Below are positions 23,011 through 31,190 of a stretch of DNA of 46,383 nucleotides, piece by piece. Each line of letters starts with the position of its first letter. Position 1 is the first letter of the stretch. The notes beneath the pieces were generated by a model. That model did no database searches and was not told the origin of the DNA. It saw nothing but the letters and a program-made list of their open reading frames with translations. Source of the stretch: Candidatus Magasanikbacteria bacterium CG1_02_41_34 (GTDB lineage Bacteria; Patescibacteriota; Patescibacteriia; Magasanikbacterales; UBA922); contig MNVD01000022.1 of NCBI GenBank assembly GCA_001871445.1, positions 1-46,383 of the forward strand. Reading direction: 5' to 3'. Both the position numbers and the translations under genes were made by a program.

Positions 23011-23532
23011 ATGAAAATTCGGTTTATTGCCTTTGCATGTATTGTTGCGACTATGGGAAGTATTCCTTTTTTTGTGTATGCTGCTCCTGCATCAGATGCA
23101 TTCCTGATGGAAGGACAAGTGGACTTTAATAATACTGAGGTCAATAAACAAACACAGGCATTCACAGGAACAAAAGGTGCTGATCTTGGACGTGTCAGTG
23201 ATATCCGCATCGTGATTGCCTCGACGATCCAAAAATTTCTTGTGGTACTTGGGACGCTCTTTCTGGTCTATATGATTTATGCTGGGTACCTGATTTTGAC
23301 CTCAGCGGGGATAGAGGAACGAGTAGAAAAAGGAAAAAGTATATTGCGAAATGCAATTATTGGACTTATCATTATTTTGTTTTCGTACGCGGCGACATGG
23401 TTTGTGCGCTGGCTCTTTCTTGCAACTGGGGATGAGGCGTATAAAAATTGTGTTCCCTATACGATTGATTATAATGGTGATCCACTTGATGCAAGTGGCA
23501 ATCTTATTGATAATCCACAAAATGGTTGTTAA
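23011..23532 (+). CDS. Two-helix VirB2/TrbC-like protein, last member of the array (member 11)
   Basis: 173 residues. Signal peptide (CIVATMGSIPFFVYA), a longer mature N-terminus (about 45 residues) and the module (FLVVLGTLFLVYMIYAGYLI, hinge LTSAGIEERVEKGKS, helix NAIIGLIIILFSYAATWFV). A 40-residue hydrophilic tail ends NLIDNPQNGC with two Cys. The hinge lacks the WMTA motif of the others but keeps the Gly and the basic turn, like members 2 and 3. A terminator closes the array 20 bases downstream. Confidence 0.82.
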   Translation: MKIRFIAFACIVATMGSIPFFVYAAPASDAFLMEGQVDFNNTEVNKQTQAFTGTKGADLGRVSDIRIVIASTIQKFLVVLGTLFLVYMIYAGYLILTSAGIEERVEKGKSILRNAIIGLIIILFSYAATWFVRWLFLATGDEAYKNCVPYTIDYNGDPLDASGNLIDNPQNGC

Positions 23533-23552
23533 CACACATACATTGATTGACG

Positions 23553-23582
23553 AAGACAGGATGGTACTATATCCTGTCTTTT
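23553..23582 (+). terminator. Rho-independent terminator closing the pilin-module array
   Basis: AAGACAGGAT ... ATCCTGTCTT followed by TT; 10-bp stem, eight-base loop. Confidence 0.85.
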
Positions 23583-23601
23583 GTATGCAAGTATCTTTCT
23601 T

Positions 23602-24363
23602 ATGAAAACGTTCAATTCACATATCGATGTTTCTATTGTCATCCCTGCGCGAAACGAGGAGGAATTTTTGCCGGCGTGTCTTGCTGCAATTGATGTTCAA
23701 GAAACGGATGCACAACTTGAAATAATTGTTGTTGATAATGGATCAACGGACAAAACAGCACTCATCGCAGAAGGGCATGGTATACAGGTAATATATGAAC
23801 CAATCGCGGGAGTAGGGCGTGCTCGTGCGCATGGTACGCGTGTTGCTCGTGGAACGTATGTGTTGCATATTGATGCCGATACAAGACTCCCAAAGATATA
23901 TATAAAAGAGGCACTTACACGTTTTTCTACAGATGCATCCCTTGTGTGTCTGGGAGGAAGAATGCGCTGGTATGATGCAGGAAAGATGTACAATGCGGTA
24001 TGTTGGTCGTTTCACATGGTATTTGCCCCTATCGTTCGCTTTTTGACACGTGGTGCGCTTGGTCCTATTGGCAACAATATGATGTTTCTAAAGCGTGTGT
24101 ATGACAAAACGACAGGCTTTGATACCGAAGTAAACTTTGGGGAAGATGCTGATATTGCCAAAAAGCTTCATGCATATGGGAAAGTACGTCTAGATTTGTC
24201 ACTTGTCTGTGATACGTCTTCCCGAAGATTCCGGACATTCAGGGATATTGCTAGACATATCATTAATACTACGTATTTGTGTTTGAATAAAGCTATTCCC
24301 TACAATTATCTTTCTCCTTCGACATGGCGCAAAGCAAAAAAGACATCCTCCATTGACAAATAG
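23602..24363 (+). CDS. Family 2 glycosyltransferase
   Basis: 253 residues with a GT-A fold: the N-terminal strand VSIVIPARNEEEFLPACL, the nucleotide-site motif VVDNGSTDKT near 50, AGVGRARAHGTRVARGTYV, and the metal-binding DxD in HIDADTRLP. FGEDADIAKKLHAYG supplies the ED motif that usually carries the catalytic base. It should transfer a sugar from a nucleotide donor to a lipid or glycan on the cytoplasmic face; donor and acceptor are unknown. There is no large membrane region. It lies between the array terminator and ftsH, and its 3' end contains the -35 box of ftsH. Confidence 0.9.
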   Translation: MKTFNSHIDVSIVIPARNEEEFLPACLAAIDVQETDAQLEIIVVDNGSTDKTALIAEGHGIQVIYEPIAGVGRARAHGTRVARGTYVLHIDADTRLPKIYIKEALTRFSTDASLVCLGGRMRWYDAGKMYNAVCWSFHMVFAPIVRFLTRGALGPIGNNMMFLKRVYDKTTGFDTEVNFGEDADIAKKLHAYGKVRLDLSLVCDTSSRRFRTFRDIARHIINTTYLCLNKAIPYNYLSPSTWRKAKKTSSIDK

Positions 24364-24381
24364 CGTATCTGTGCTTATACT
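24353..24381 (+). promoter_or_regulatory. Strong promoter of ftsH
   Basis: TTGACA (24353-24358), 17-base spacer, TATACT (24376-24381). A near-perfect housekeeping promoter, partly inside the glycosyltransferase gene. Confidence 0.8.
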
Positions 24382-24412
24382 AACATAACTGTTTTTTGAC
24401 CATTCATTTTAT

Positions 24413-26251
24413 ATGAAACAGCTTTTGAAGAATTTTGCCCTTGTTTTCCTTGTGTTGTTTATTGCAGCAGGTCTCTGGGGTTTTGCCGAATATGGTAAAA
24501 CAAAACTGGAAACCGTAGGGATCAATCGTCTCGTTACTGAGATAAAAAATGATCAGGTATCCAAGATAGAAGTACAAGGGAGTACTATCCATGCGACGCT
24601 GGACAATTCGGAGGAAACACAACTTGAAGTACGAAAAGAATCAGGACAACCTTTCTCTGAACTCATGCAAACATATGGTGTGACCGCAGAGGAGCTTGCC
24701 ATGATTGGTGATGTACAGATAAAAGAACAATCAGGCTTTCTTTTTTGGATAGCCATGCTTGCACCATATCTATTGCCATTGCTTCTTATTATTGGTCTTC
24801 TCTTTTTCATGACACGTCAGGCGAGCGGTATGAACAATAAGGCAATGGGATTTGGGCAAAGTAGTGCTCGACAGGCAAAACCGGATGACAAAGACAAAAA
24901 AACATTCAAAGATGTAGCAGGAGCTGCAGAAGCAAAAGAAGAACTTGAAGAAATTGTAGATTTTCTCAAGGACCCAAAGAAATTTGCAGACATGGGAGCA
25001 AAAATTCCAAAAGGCGTGCTCCTCATGGGGGCTCCTGGAACAGGAAAAACACTTTTGGCAAAAGCAGTGGCTGGTGAAGCTGGTGTACCATTTTTTCATA
25101 TCTCTGGTTCTGAATTTGTAGAAATGTTTGTTGGTGTTGGTGCATCTCGTGTGCGAGATCTTTTTAGTAAAGCAAAAAAAGAAGCACCAGCAATTATTTT
25201 TGTAGATGAAATTGATGCTGTTGGCCGAAAACGAGGATCAGGACTTGGAGGATCTCATGATGAACGAGAACAAACACTCAATCAAATTCTCGTTGAGATG
25301 GATGGATTTGATCCAAATATTGGTGTCATTGTTATGGCTGCTACGAATAGACCTGATGTTCTTGATTCAGCATTGCTCAGACCTGGTCGATTTGATCGAC
25401 GGGTGACGATCAGCAAGCCTGATATCAAAGATCGTGAAGCAATATTACAAGTGCATGCTGCCAACAAGCCATTTGAAAAAGATGTAGACCTCAAAAATTT
25501 GGCAGAGCGAACTCCTGGATTTACTGGAGCAGATCTTGCAAATCTTCTCAACGAAGCAGCCATTTATGCAGTAAGAAAACAAAAAAAGACGATCAATCAA
25601 GATGATATTTTGGAAAGTATTGAAAAAGTATTGCTTGGTCCGCAAAAACGATCGAGGGTAATGAGCAAAAAAGAACGTGAGATGACAGCGTATCATGAGG
25701 CAGGGCATGCTATTGTTGGACATTTTCTCGAGCATGCGGATCCTATTCGAAAAGTTTCTATTATTGGTCGTGGTACAGCAGGAGGGTATACACTTTCGAT
25801 GCCGACAGAAGATATTAGCTACAAAACAATTGCTATGTTCAAAGATGATATGGCAATGGCGATGGGTGGATTTGTGGCAGAGCGGATGATCTATGGACAT
25901 GAGTCTCTCAGTACTGGCCCAAGTAGTGATCTGAAGAGTGCTACACAGTCAGCAAAAGCGATGGTCCTTCGGTACGGTATGAGTGACAAGCTTGGACCAC
26001 GCGATTTTGGACAAAATGAAGAAATGATTTTCTTGGCGCAAGAAATTCATGAACAAAAAAATTATAGTGAAAAAACAGCTGAACTTATTGATAATGAAAT
26101 CAGTGCATTACTCACAGAAGCACGTGAGCGAGCAGAGCAGACGCTGACAGATAAGCGAGATAAAATGGAGGCACTTGTACAACTATTGCTCGAAAAGGAA
26201 ACTGTTGAGGAAGAAGATTTTCGTGCTATCATGGAAGGAAAAAAAGTTTAA
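24413..26251 (+). CDS. ftsH: ATP-dependent zinc metalloprotease FtsH
   Basis: 612 residues, the usual length. Two N-terminal membrane helices (about 5-25 and 105-130) enclose a small outer domain. The AAA+ module has Walker A GAPGTGKT (206-213), Walker [15 protein letters not shown], and the second region of homology ending RPGRFDRRV. The M41 protease zinc site is HEAGH (428-432), with the distal Asp ligand expected near [14 protein letters not shown]. It degrades misassembled membrane proteins and short-lived regulators at the cytoplasmic face. All key residues are intact. It is a single-gene unit with its own promoter and terminator. Confidence 0.98.
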   Translation: MKQLLKNFALVFLVLFIAAGLWGFAEYGKTKLETVGINRLVTEIKNDQVSKIEVQGSTIHATLDNSEETQLEVRKESGQPFSELMQTYGVTAEELAMIGDVQIKEQSGFLFWIAMLAPYLLPLLLIIGLLFFMTRQASGMNNKAMGFGQSSARQAKPDDKDKKTFKDVAGAAEAKEELEEIVDFLKDPKKFADMGAKIPKGVLLMGAPGTGKTLLAKAVAGEAGVPFFHISGSEFVEMFVGVGASRVRDLFSKAKKEAPAIIFVDEIDAVGRKRGSGLGGSHDEREQTLNQILVEMDGFDPNIGVIVMAATNRPDVLDSALLRPGRFDRRVTISKPDIKDREAILQVHAANKPFEKDVDLKNLAERTPGFTGADLANLLNEAAIYAVRKQKKTINQDDILESIEKVLLGPQKRSRVMSKKEREMTAYHEAGHAIVGHFLEHADPIRKVSIIGRGTAGGYTLSMPTEDISYKTIAMFKDDMAMAMGGFVAERMIYGHESLSTGPSSDLKSATQSAKAMVLRYGMSDKLGPRDFGQNEEMIFLAQEIHEQKNYSEKTAELIDNEISALLTEARERAEQTLTDKRDKMEALVQLLLEKETVEEEDFRAIMEGKKV

Positions 26252-26266
26252 TAGATATTAACACAT

Positions 26267-26300
26267 AAAAACACCTCGTCATATCAACGAGGTGTTTTTT
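26267..26300 (+). terminator. Rho-independent terminator after ftsH
   Basis: AAAAACACCTCGT-CATATCA-ACGAGGTGTTTTTT, a 12-13-bp stem with A and T runs. Confidence 0.92.
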
Positions 26301-26314
26301 CGTTTTTGGTTCTA

Positions 26315-26323
26315 TGCTATACT
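26315..26323 (+). promoter_or_regulatory. Extended -10 promoter
   Basis: TGC-TATACT, 23 bases before the ATG at 26347, with no good -35 (T run of the ftsH terminator). Same word as at galU. Confidence 0.5.
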
Positions 26324-26346
26324 TGGTCTATAGTATATTTCATCTT

Positions 26347-27309
26347 ATGAAACCACCACTCTATAGAGAAGCACTCGCACACAGCTGGCATCTTGCTTGG
26401 AAAGAACATAGTCTTTGGCCTTTTGGTATGTTTGCTGCTGCCCTTGGACAGATGGGCATTATTGATGCACTAGTACAGCTTTGGTTTACTGCACGTGGAT
26501 ATCGTCCAGGATCTGGTTTTTTGACACTGTATGATCTTTTTCATGCAGGATTTTCTGGAACTCCTATTCCACATGGATTGATTGGGTGGATTGCCTTTCT
26601 TTGTATTGTGTTTATCGGATTTGGTATAGTTATGACATTTATTGCTGTGGTTTCGCAAGGAGCTCTCGTGCAAAGCACGGCACATAGTGTACACCACAAG
26701 CGTTTGCCAGAGGCAGGGATCTCATGGGACATTGGAGTAGCTTCCTTTTGGAGGGTATTTGCTGTTAACGTACTAAAAAAGGTGATGTTGTGTGTGGTCG
26801 GACTTCTCATCGCCCTGGTTTCTTGGCCGATTCTTTTTTCACTCGGTGGCTCCCCTGTATTGTTTCTTGTTGTGTTTTTACTTGCTGCTGCTATATCTCT
26901 GGTCGTTTCTGTTGTGTCTGTTTATGCGATTGGGTATGTTGTGATTGAAGATTATGATTTTCTTCAAGCAGTAGTAACAGGCTGGAAACTTTTTACAGAA
27001 CATTGGCTCGTATCTCTTGAAGTAGGAATGGTCATCTTTGTTTTTGATCTTGCTGTTTCTTTCTTTTTTGTGACAATATTTTTTGTGTCTTTGTTGCCAG
27101 CATTTGTAGCATATTTATTTGCGCTTTTGTTTTCTTCGACATTACTTTTTTCTCTTGGTGTTGCTGTGTCAGCAACTCTCTTTCTTATTTTACTTTTTCT
27201 TGTGGCGGCTATGTTTTCAACATTTACGATTGCTACATGGACATATTTGTTTATGCAGATGCATAAGACAGGTCTCAAGAGCCACGTGCTTCATTGGCTA
27301 GGTCGGTAG
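26347..27309 (+). CDS. Polytopic membrane protein of unknown function
   Basis: 320 residues with about six hydrophobic helices, including long Val/Phe/Leu stretches near 70-100, 145-200 and 235-310. The N-terminus (LYREALAHSWHLAWKEHSLW) is a basic amphipathic lead of the kind seen in membrane proteins related to the GPDP-membrane domain group; the gene at 44075 has a similar plan. No catalytic motif is visible. The start at 26347 is preferred because earlier in-frame codons fall in the -10 box. It is 30 bases ahead of the PilB-type ATPase gene, so cotranscription is likely, but no functional link can be read. Confidence 0.8.
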   Translation: MKPPLYREALAHSWHLAWKEHSLWPFGMFAAALGQMGIIDALVQLWFTARGYRPGSGFLTLYDLFHAGFSGTPIPHGLIGWIAFLCIVFIGFGIVMTFIAVVSQGALVQSTAHSVHHKRLPEAGISWDIGVASFWRVFAVNVLKKVMLCVVGLLIALVSWPILFSLGGSPVLFLVVFLLAAAISLVVSVVSVYAIGYVVIEDYDFLQAVVTGWKLFTEHWLVSLEVGMVIFVFDLAVSFFFVTIFFVSLLPAFVAYLFALLFSSTLLFSLGVAVSATLFLILLFLVAAMFSTFTIATWTYLFMQMHKTGLKSHVLHWLGR

Positions 27310-27339
27310 AAATTCGTTATTTTGTTAGTTTCAACTTTT

Positions 27340-29106
27340 ATGAGTGACCTTCCTTCAATTAACGATTTGCTTCCTTCAAAAAATCAATCACAACCTGACG
27401 CCGCAGAAGTGTCTTCTTTTCAATCTTCATCCCAATCTTCTCTTCATGTTGCTTCTGATGAAACAGAAGAGAAGTTTACAAAAAAAATGGAGAAAGTTGG
27501 TATAAAAGAAAAAGAAGTAGAAATTCAGCGACAGGCAAGTATGCTAGGGTTTCCTCATATCGATTTGTCTGCATTTCCAATCAGTCATGAGGCCCTCAAA
27601 CAAATTTCACAGAAAGATGCCGTTCGTCTGAATGTTGTCTGTTTTTTTGTCAATCAAGAAGAAATTCGTCTTGGTGCACTGAATCCTCGGTCTGAGGAAA
27701 TTCAGGCATTTTTGAAAGAAATAGAAAAACGTACATATACAAATGGAAGTATTTACATGATTTCGGAGCATAGTTTGCAACGAGTATTTGATTTGTATAA
27801 TACTCTTCCACATATATTACCAATATCAAAAAATGTTGAAATTGATACTGAGGATCTTGAAAAAGTTCAAGCTGATGTGCATGATTTCCGGAGTCTGCAA
27901 GAGAGTATTGAGCGTGTGAGCACCACTGACCTCGTCACGTTTCTTCTTGGGGCAGGGCTCAAGCTCAATGCATCCGATGTACATATTGAGCCAGAAGAAG
28001 ATCACACAGTCATTCGTCTGCGGCTTGATGGGATGCTCCATGATGCTGCAACACTGCCAAAAGAGGCGTATCACAAATTAGTTTCTCGCATAAAATTACT
28101 CTCTTCTCTCAAGATAAACATTATAGACAAGCCACAAGATGGACGGTTTACAATCAATGTTCCTACTGGCGGAGTAGATGTTCGTGTATCTGTTATGCCG
28201 ACTGTTTATGGTGAAGGTATTGTTATGCGTTTGTTGATCCAAAATCGTGAAGGACTTACTCTCGAAAGTTTAGGACTTCATGGTGAAGCCTACAAGGTGT
28301 TACTTTCTGAAATTGCTCGTCCAAATGGTATGATCATTACCACCGGACCAACAGGAAGTGGAAAAACAACAACGCTCTATGCGATTATGCAATTGCTTAA
28401 CAAGTCGGATGTCAAAATTATCACACTTGAAGACCCTGTTGAATACAAAATGCCTGGGATAAACCAAAGTCAAATTGATCATGCAAAAGATTATACGTTT
28501 GCAAAAGGATTGAAATCCATTTTGCGTCAGGATCCTGACATTGCAATGGTGGGAGAAATTCGTGATATTGAGACTGCGGATACTGTTATTCAGGCAGCGT
28601 TGACAGGTCATCTTATTCTTTCTACCTTGCATACCAATAGTGCTGCGGGCGCAATTCCACGTTTTCTTGCTATGGGCGTTAAACCATTTTTGTTGGCACC
28701 TGCCCTCAATGCTGTGATAGGACAGCGACTCGTGCGCAAGCTTTCTGATACTGCCAAGGTGGAAGCGACCTTGACGCCTGAACAGCAACAAAAAGTAGAT
28801 GCAATCATTGCGACTCTTCCTCCAAAAATTCTTGAAAAAGTACAGAGCAAAAAACAAACGTTTTATACTGCTCCTGAGTTTACATCTGGCGGAGAGTTGG
28901 GGTATAAAGGAAGAATCGGTATATACGAAATTTTTACTATGAGTGATGCTATCGAAGAATCAATCATGTCAAATAAAATTTCAGAATACGATATAGAGAA
29001 GCTTGCTCGCGAACAGGGTATGATTACGATGGCGCAAGATGGTGTATTGAAGGCTCTCGATGGTTTAACGTCTCTAGAAGAAGTCTTTCGCGTTACAGAA
29101 CAATAA
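27340..29106 (+). CDS. GspE/PilB-family type II secretion / type IV pilus assembly ATPase
   Basis: 588 residues. A variable N-terminus of about 60 residues is followed by a GspE-N-like domain, then the ATPase core: the N2 domain with DLVTFLLGAGLKLNASDVHI, Walker A GPTGSGKT (336-343), the Asp box TLEDPVEYKMPGINQ, Walker B AMVGEIRDIETAD, and the His box LTGHLILSTLHTNSA. It is a hexameric motor that would extrude pilins, such as those at 7906-11902. The tetracysteine zinc loop usually found between the RLVRK and GYKGRIGIYEIF elements is absent; the loop (LSDTAKVEATLTPEQQQK) has no Cys. PilC, PilM-Q and the prepilin peptidase are not in this window. Confidence 0.94.
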   Translation: MSDLPSINDLLPSKNQSQPDAAEVSSFQSSSQSSLHVASDETEEKFTKKMEKVGIKEKEVEIQRQASMLGFPHIDLSAFPISHEALKQISQKDAVRLNVVCFFVNQEEIRLGALNPRSEEIQAFLKEIEKRTYTNGSIYMISEHSLQRVFDLYNTLPHILPISKNVEIDTEDLEKVQADVHDFRSLQESIERVSTTDLVTFLLGAGLKLNASDVHIEPEEDHTVIRLRLDGMLHDAATLPKEAYHKLVSRIKLLSSLKINIIDKPQDGRFTINVPTGGVDVRVSVMPTVYGEGIVMRLLIQNREGLTLESLGLHGEAYKVLLSEIARPNGMIITTGPTGSGKTTTLYAIMQLLNKSDVKIITLEDPVEYKMPGINQSQIDHAKDYTFAKGLKSILRQDPDIAMVGEIRDIETADTVIQAALTGHLILSTLHTNSAAGAIPRFLAMGVKPFLLAPALNAVIGQRLVRKLSDTAKVEATLTPEQQQKVDAIIATLPPKILEKVQSKKQTFYTAPEFTSGGELGYKGRIGIYEIFTMSDAIEESIMSNKISEYDIEKLAREQGMITMAQDGVLKALDGLTSLEEVFRVTEQ

Positions 29107-29145
29107 AAATGTGGTAGTATACTTTACAGAGTTTTCACGTTATAT

Positions 29146-30288
29146 ATGGTTGCACGTAGACAGCAAACAACTCAATCAAGTCAATCCGTAGGATTTTATA
29201 AATTTGTTGCGTTGATTTTTTTGGCTATTACCCTGATTTTGTTTGGGGTAATTGTATTTATGTCTTCAAAGCGCGCTGTGATTACGATTACTACACGCCC
29301 AGAGCCTGTAGATATTACCACCACCATTGGTGTGAACTCGGATAGTGCTCGCACTATCTCTGGGAGAGTCGTTACTACTACTCTAAGTGGCACAAACACA
29401 TATTATCCGACAGGAAATAAAGAAGAACTGGGAGTATCACAAGGTACAATGACAATTCACAATGAAACATCTCTTGATCAACCGCTTATTGCGACGACAA
29501 GATTGTTGTCTTCAGACGGTGTCCTGTTTCGTCTCAAAGAGCGTGTGCTGGTCCCAGCAGGTGACACAGTAAAAGCAAGTGTGTATGCAGATCAAGAGGG
29601 ATCCAGAAGCGATATTGGTCCTACAAAATTTACTATTCCTGGGTTGAATGACGCAAAGCAGTCTGTTATCTATGGAACCAGTGATACTGCTATGTCTGGT
29701 GGTATTCGCAAGATAGGATCTGTGAGTCAGGATGATGTTGATAAAGCAAAAAAATTATTAGCTGAAGAGTTGAAAGATGATGCAAAAGCATCTCTTGCAG
29801 AACAAGTAGACAGTGAGTTATCTCTTGCTGTGTACGATGTTTCTGATCCTACGTATACAGTTGGGGCGACGATAGGAGAAGAAGTAAGTGAATTTACCCT
29901 CTCTGCAAAAATGACAGTTGTTGGGGTGTTCTTTTTACCAGATGACGTACAAACACTTGCAAGCGATGTCCTCATGAGTCGAGCAATTGACGATGCTGAA
30001 TATATAGAGCCAAGTGATGCTGCACCTGTTGTAACTCTTAAATCTTATGACCTTGTGCGTGAAGAAGCAGAGCTCGATGTTACCTATACTGGGAGAGCAA
30101 CAATAAATCCAGAAAGTCGTCAACTTTCAAAAATTGCTTTTTACGGGAAAACAAAAGATGAAGTACGTCGATATTTACTCTCACTCGATCATGTCTATGG
30201 TGTAGATGTGCATTTCAGACCAGCATGGACGCAGACGATCCCACACGTAGCAGATCATGTTGATATTGTAGTGAAGCAGGTGGAGTAG
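29146..30288 (+). CDS. Single-pass membrane protein with baseplate-J-like domain
   Basis: 380 residues: a short cytoplasmic N-terminus, one membrane helix (VALIFLAITLILFGVIVFM), then an exported region. Residues 110-180 (TTRLLSSDGVLFRLKERVLV, VPAGDTVKASVYADQEG, SDIGPTKFTIPGL) have the look of the phage baseplate protein J domain, seen also in bacterial contractile and surface machines. The C-terminal half has a charged helix and beta strands (VTLKSYDLVREEAELDVTY). It follows the PilB-like gene by 39 bases and precedes a terminator. A role in the pilus machine is suggested only by position; the domain call is by pattern. Confidence 0.7.
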   Translation: MVARRQQTTQSSQSVGFYKFVALIFLAITLILFGVIVFMSSKRAVITITTRPEPVDITTTIGVNSDSARTISGRVVTTTLSGTNTYYPTGNKEELGVSQGTMTIHNETSLDQPLIATTRLLSSDGVLFRLKERVLVPAGDTVKASVYADQEGSRSDIGPTKFTIPGLNDAKQSVIYGTSDTAMSGGIRKIGSVSQDDVDKAKKLLAEELKDDAKASLAEQVDSELSLAVYDVSDPTYTVGATIGEEVSEFTLSAKMTVVGVFFLPDDVQTLASDVLMSRAIDDAEYIEPSDAAPVVTLKSYDLVREEAELDVTYTGRATINPESRQLSKIAFYGKTKDEVRRYLLSLDHVYGVDVHFRPAWTQTIPHVADHVDIVVKQVE

Positions 30289-30290
30289 AG

Positions 30291-30331
30291 TTTTAGATAT
30301 TTACAGTGTTAGGTAATTAGAGTATTAGAAT
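30291..30331. repeat. TTAGAGTATTAGA-type degenerate repeat
   Basis: GTTTTAGATATTTACAG, GTGTTAGGTAATTAG and AGTATTAGAA are variants of one word, directly after the stop codon. Similar words recur at 31191-31246. Confidence 0.5.
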
Positions 30332-30336
30332 AATAT

Positions 30337-30362
30337 AAAAACACACGGTTTGTGTGTTTTTT
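30337..30362 (+). terminator. Rho-independent terminator
   Basis: AAAAACACAC-GGT-TTGTGTGTTTTTT about 50 bases after the baseplate-J-like gene. Confidence 0.88.
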
Positions 30363-30385
30363 CTTTTTTTGAATTATAGAAGTGT

Positions 30386-30413
30386 CGACGCAGGCACCGT
30401 GGTGCCTGCGTCG
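30386..30413 (-). other. Perfect GC-rich palindrome at the 3' end of an orphan gene
   Basis: CGACGCAGGCACC (30386-30398) and its exact complement (30401-30413) around two bases, giving a 13-bp inverted repeat. No U run follows on either side. It parallels the stem-loop at 6721-6756 behind the other GC-rich orphan gene. Confidence 0.7.
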
Positions 30414-30423
30414 CTGGATGTTT

Positions 30424-30448
30424 GTCGCTGGCGTCTTACGTCAGCGAC
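30424..30448 (-). other. Second stem-loop, overlapping the orphan gene stop codon
   Basis: GTCGCTGGCGT pairs with ACGTCAGCGAC (one G-T pair) around CTT. The stop codon of the orphan gene (30441-30443) lies inside its stem. Confidence 0.55.
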
Positions 30449-30785
30449 CGTTGTTGAGCTGGTCGAGGTCCTTCATGATCTTTCCCAGTTCCTTGTGAAT
30501 GTCCGGGTAGTCGTGTGTGACACCGTCGATTTGATCTTGGGTGATGCGCCTCCCCAGATCTGCCAGCAAGGCAACAGACTGGTACAGCTTCTTCTTGATA
30601 TGGAGATCCTTCTCCGTGCTCAACACCTGTATCACGGCGGTGATGGTGTCGTTCACGTGCTGGATCATCTCCGCATTTCCTGTAGCTCTCGAGGAACCGG
30701 CGTATGCACTGTCGGTGCTGTCGTTGACGTTGAAGCCGACAACGAAGAAAGTGAACACCAGAGCGAGAATGAGCGAATGATGCAT
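30441..30785 (-). CDS. Small exported protein of unknown function, GC-rich orphan gene
   Basis: 114 residues. The N-terminus is a signal peptide (MHHSLILALVFTFFVVGFNV ... AYA/G), and the mature part is helical and charged (HVNDTITAVIQVLSTEKDLH, KKLYQSVALLADLGRRIT, DIHKELGKIMKDLDQLNNG), a possible small helical bundle in the outer space. I do not recognise a family. GGAG seven bases before ATG 30785 supports that start over one four codons earlier. A perfect TTGACA-17-TATATT promoter lies about 110 bases up, so the message has a long leader. Codon use is richer in G/C than the neighbours. Position, signals and flanking hairpins resemble the orphan at 6782-7225, though the proteins are unrelated. 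Confidence 0.75.
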   Translation of the reverse strand: MHHSLILALVFTFFVVGFNVNDSTDSAYAGSSRATGNAEMIQHVNDTITAVIQVLSTEKDLHIKKKLYQSVALLADLGRRITQDQIDGVTHDYPDIHKELGKIMKDLDQLNNGR

Positions 30786-30900
30786 GGGTTTCTCCATGGA
30801 ACGCGTCTCGGGAAAATTTGCCTAAACCTGCTCTCCCGAAAGCATGGCCAGGGGAAAAGACTTGTGAGAGTGCTTTCCTCTGTACATGCATTGATAGCAG

Positions 30901-30929
30901 AATATAGCAGTGTTATATAGTTTTGTCAA
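30901..30929 (-). promoter_or_regulatory. Promoter of the exported orphan gene
   Basis: Minus strand TTGACA (30929-30924), 17-base spacer, TATATT (30906-30901). A near-consensus pair. Its -35 faces that of the thrS promoter eight bases away, in a TTGTCAA/TTGACAA inverted arrangement. Confidence 0.85.
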
Positions 30930-30937
30930 TGCATCTC

Positions 30938-30966
30938 TTGACAAGGTTTATGCTTCTCAGTAAGAT
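30938..30966 (+). promoter_or_regulatory. Promoter of the T-box/thrS transcript
   Basis: TTGACA (30938-30943), 17-base spacer, TAAGAT (30961-30966). Start would be near 30973, about 20 bases before T-box stem I. Confidence 0.75.
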
Positions 30967-30994
30967 GATTCTATACAGAGTATTCAATACGCAT

Positions 30995-31177
30995 GTTGGT
31001 AGGACCTGAAAGAGAGAGGAAGCCTTGGCTGGAAGCTTCCTTCAGGAACACCCCATTCATGTACCAAGGATACGCGCCGTACGACAATTTTGATGAGTAC
31101 AATCTCGGGTGGAACCGTCCTATTATATATAGTAGGGCCCCGGCAAATGTCAGTATTGATGTTGTGCCGTTTTTTTA
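30995..31177 (+). promoter_or_regulatory. T-box riboswitch (threonyl-tRNA sensing) with terminator, controlling thrS
   Basis: Stem I is visible in full: base TTGGTA/TACCAA (30996-31001, 31062-31067), CCTGAA/TTCAGG (31005-31010, 31041-31046), the conserved AGAGAGA bulge, and a distal GGAAGC/GCTTCC stem (31018-31023, 31035-31040). The 3' specifier side reads GGAACACCCC and contains Thr codons ACA/ACC at 31048-31052. The hallmark CGGGTGGAACCG (31106-31117) begins the antiterminator: CGGG pairs with CCCCG (31138-31142), leaving the TGGAACC bulge that binds the tRNA acceptor end, then GTCCTA with TAGGGC. The competing terminator starts at CGGCA (31141), pairs with TGCCG and ends in seven Ts. Uncharged tRNA-Thr should therefore switch thrS on. 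Confidence 0.92.
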
Positions 31178-31190
31178 TTTTTACTCGAGT

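Noticed and set aside
12905-23532. Complete conjugative type IV secretion locus
   Set aside because: No VirB4/TrbE ATPase, VirB6, coupling protein or relaxase is encoded here; only the pilin-like module is shared.
29146-30288. Prophage or contractile injection system
   Set aside because: Only a baseplate-J-like pattern on a membrane protein is seen; no capsid, tail, sheath, integrase or lysis genes are present.
30354-30920. 188-codon plus-strand reading frame opposite the exported orphan gene
   Set aside because: It lacks a ribosome site and recognisable features. The minus frame has a signal peptide, an SD site and a promoter, and GC-rich sequence favours long antisense frames.
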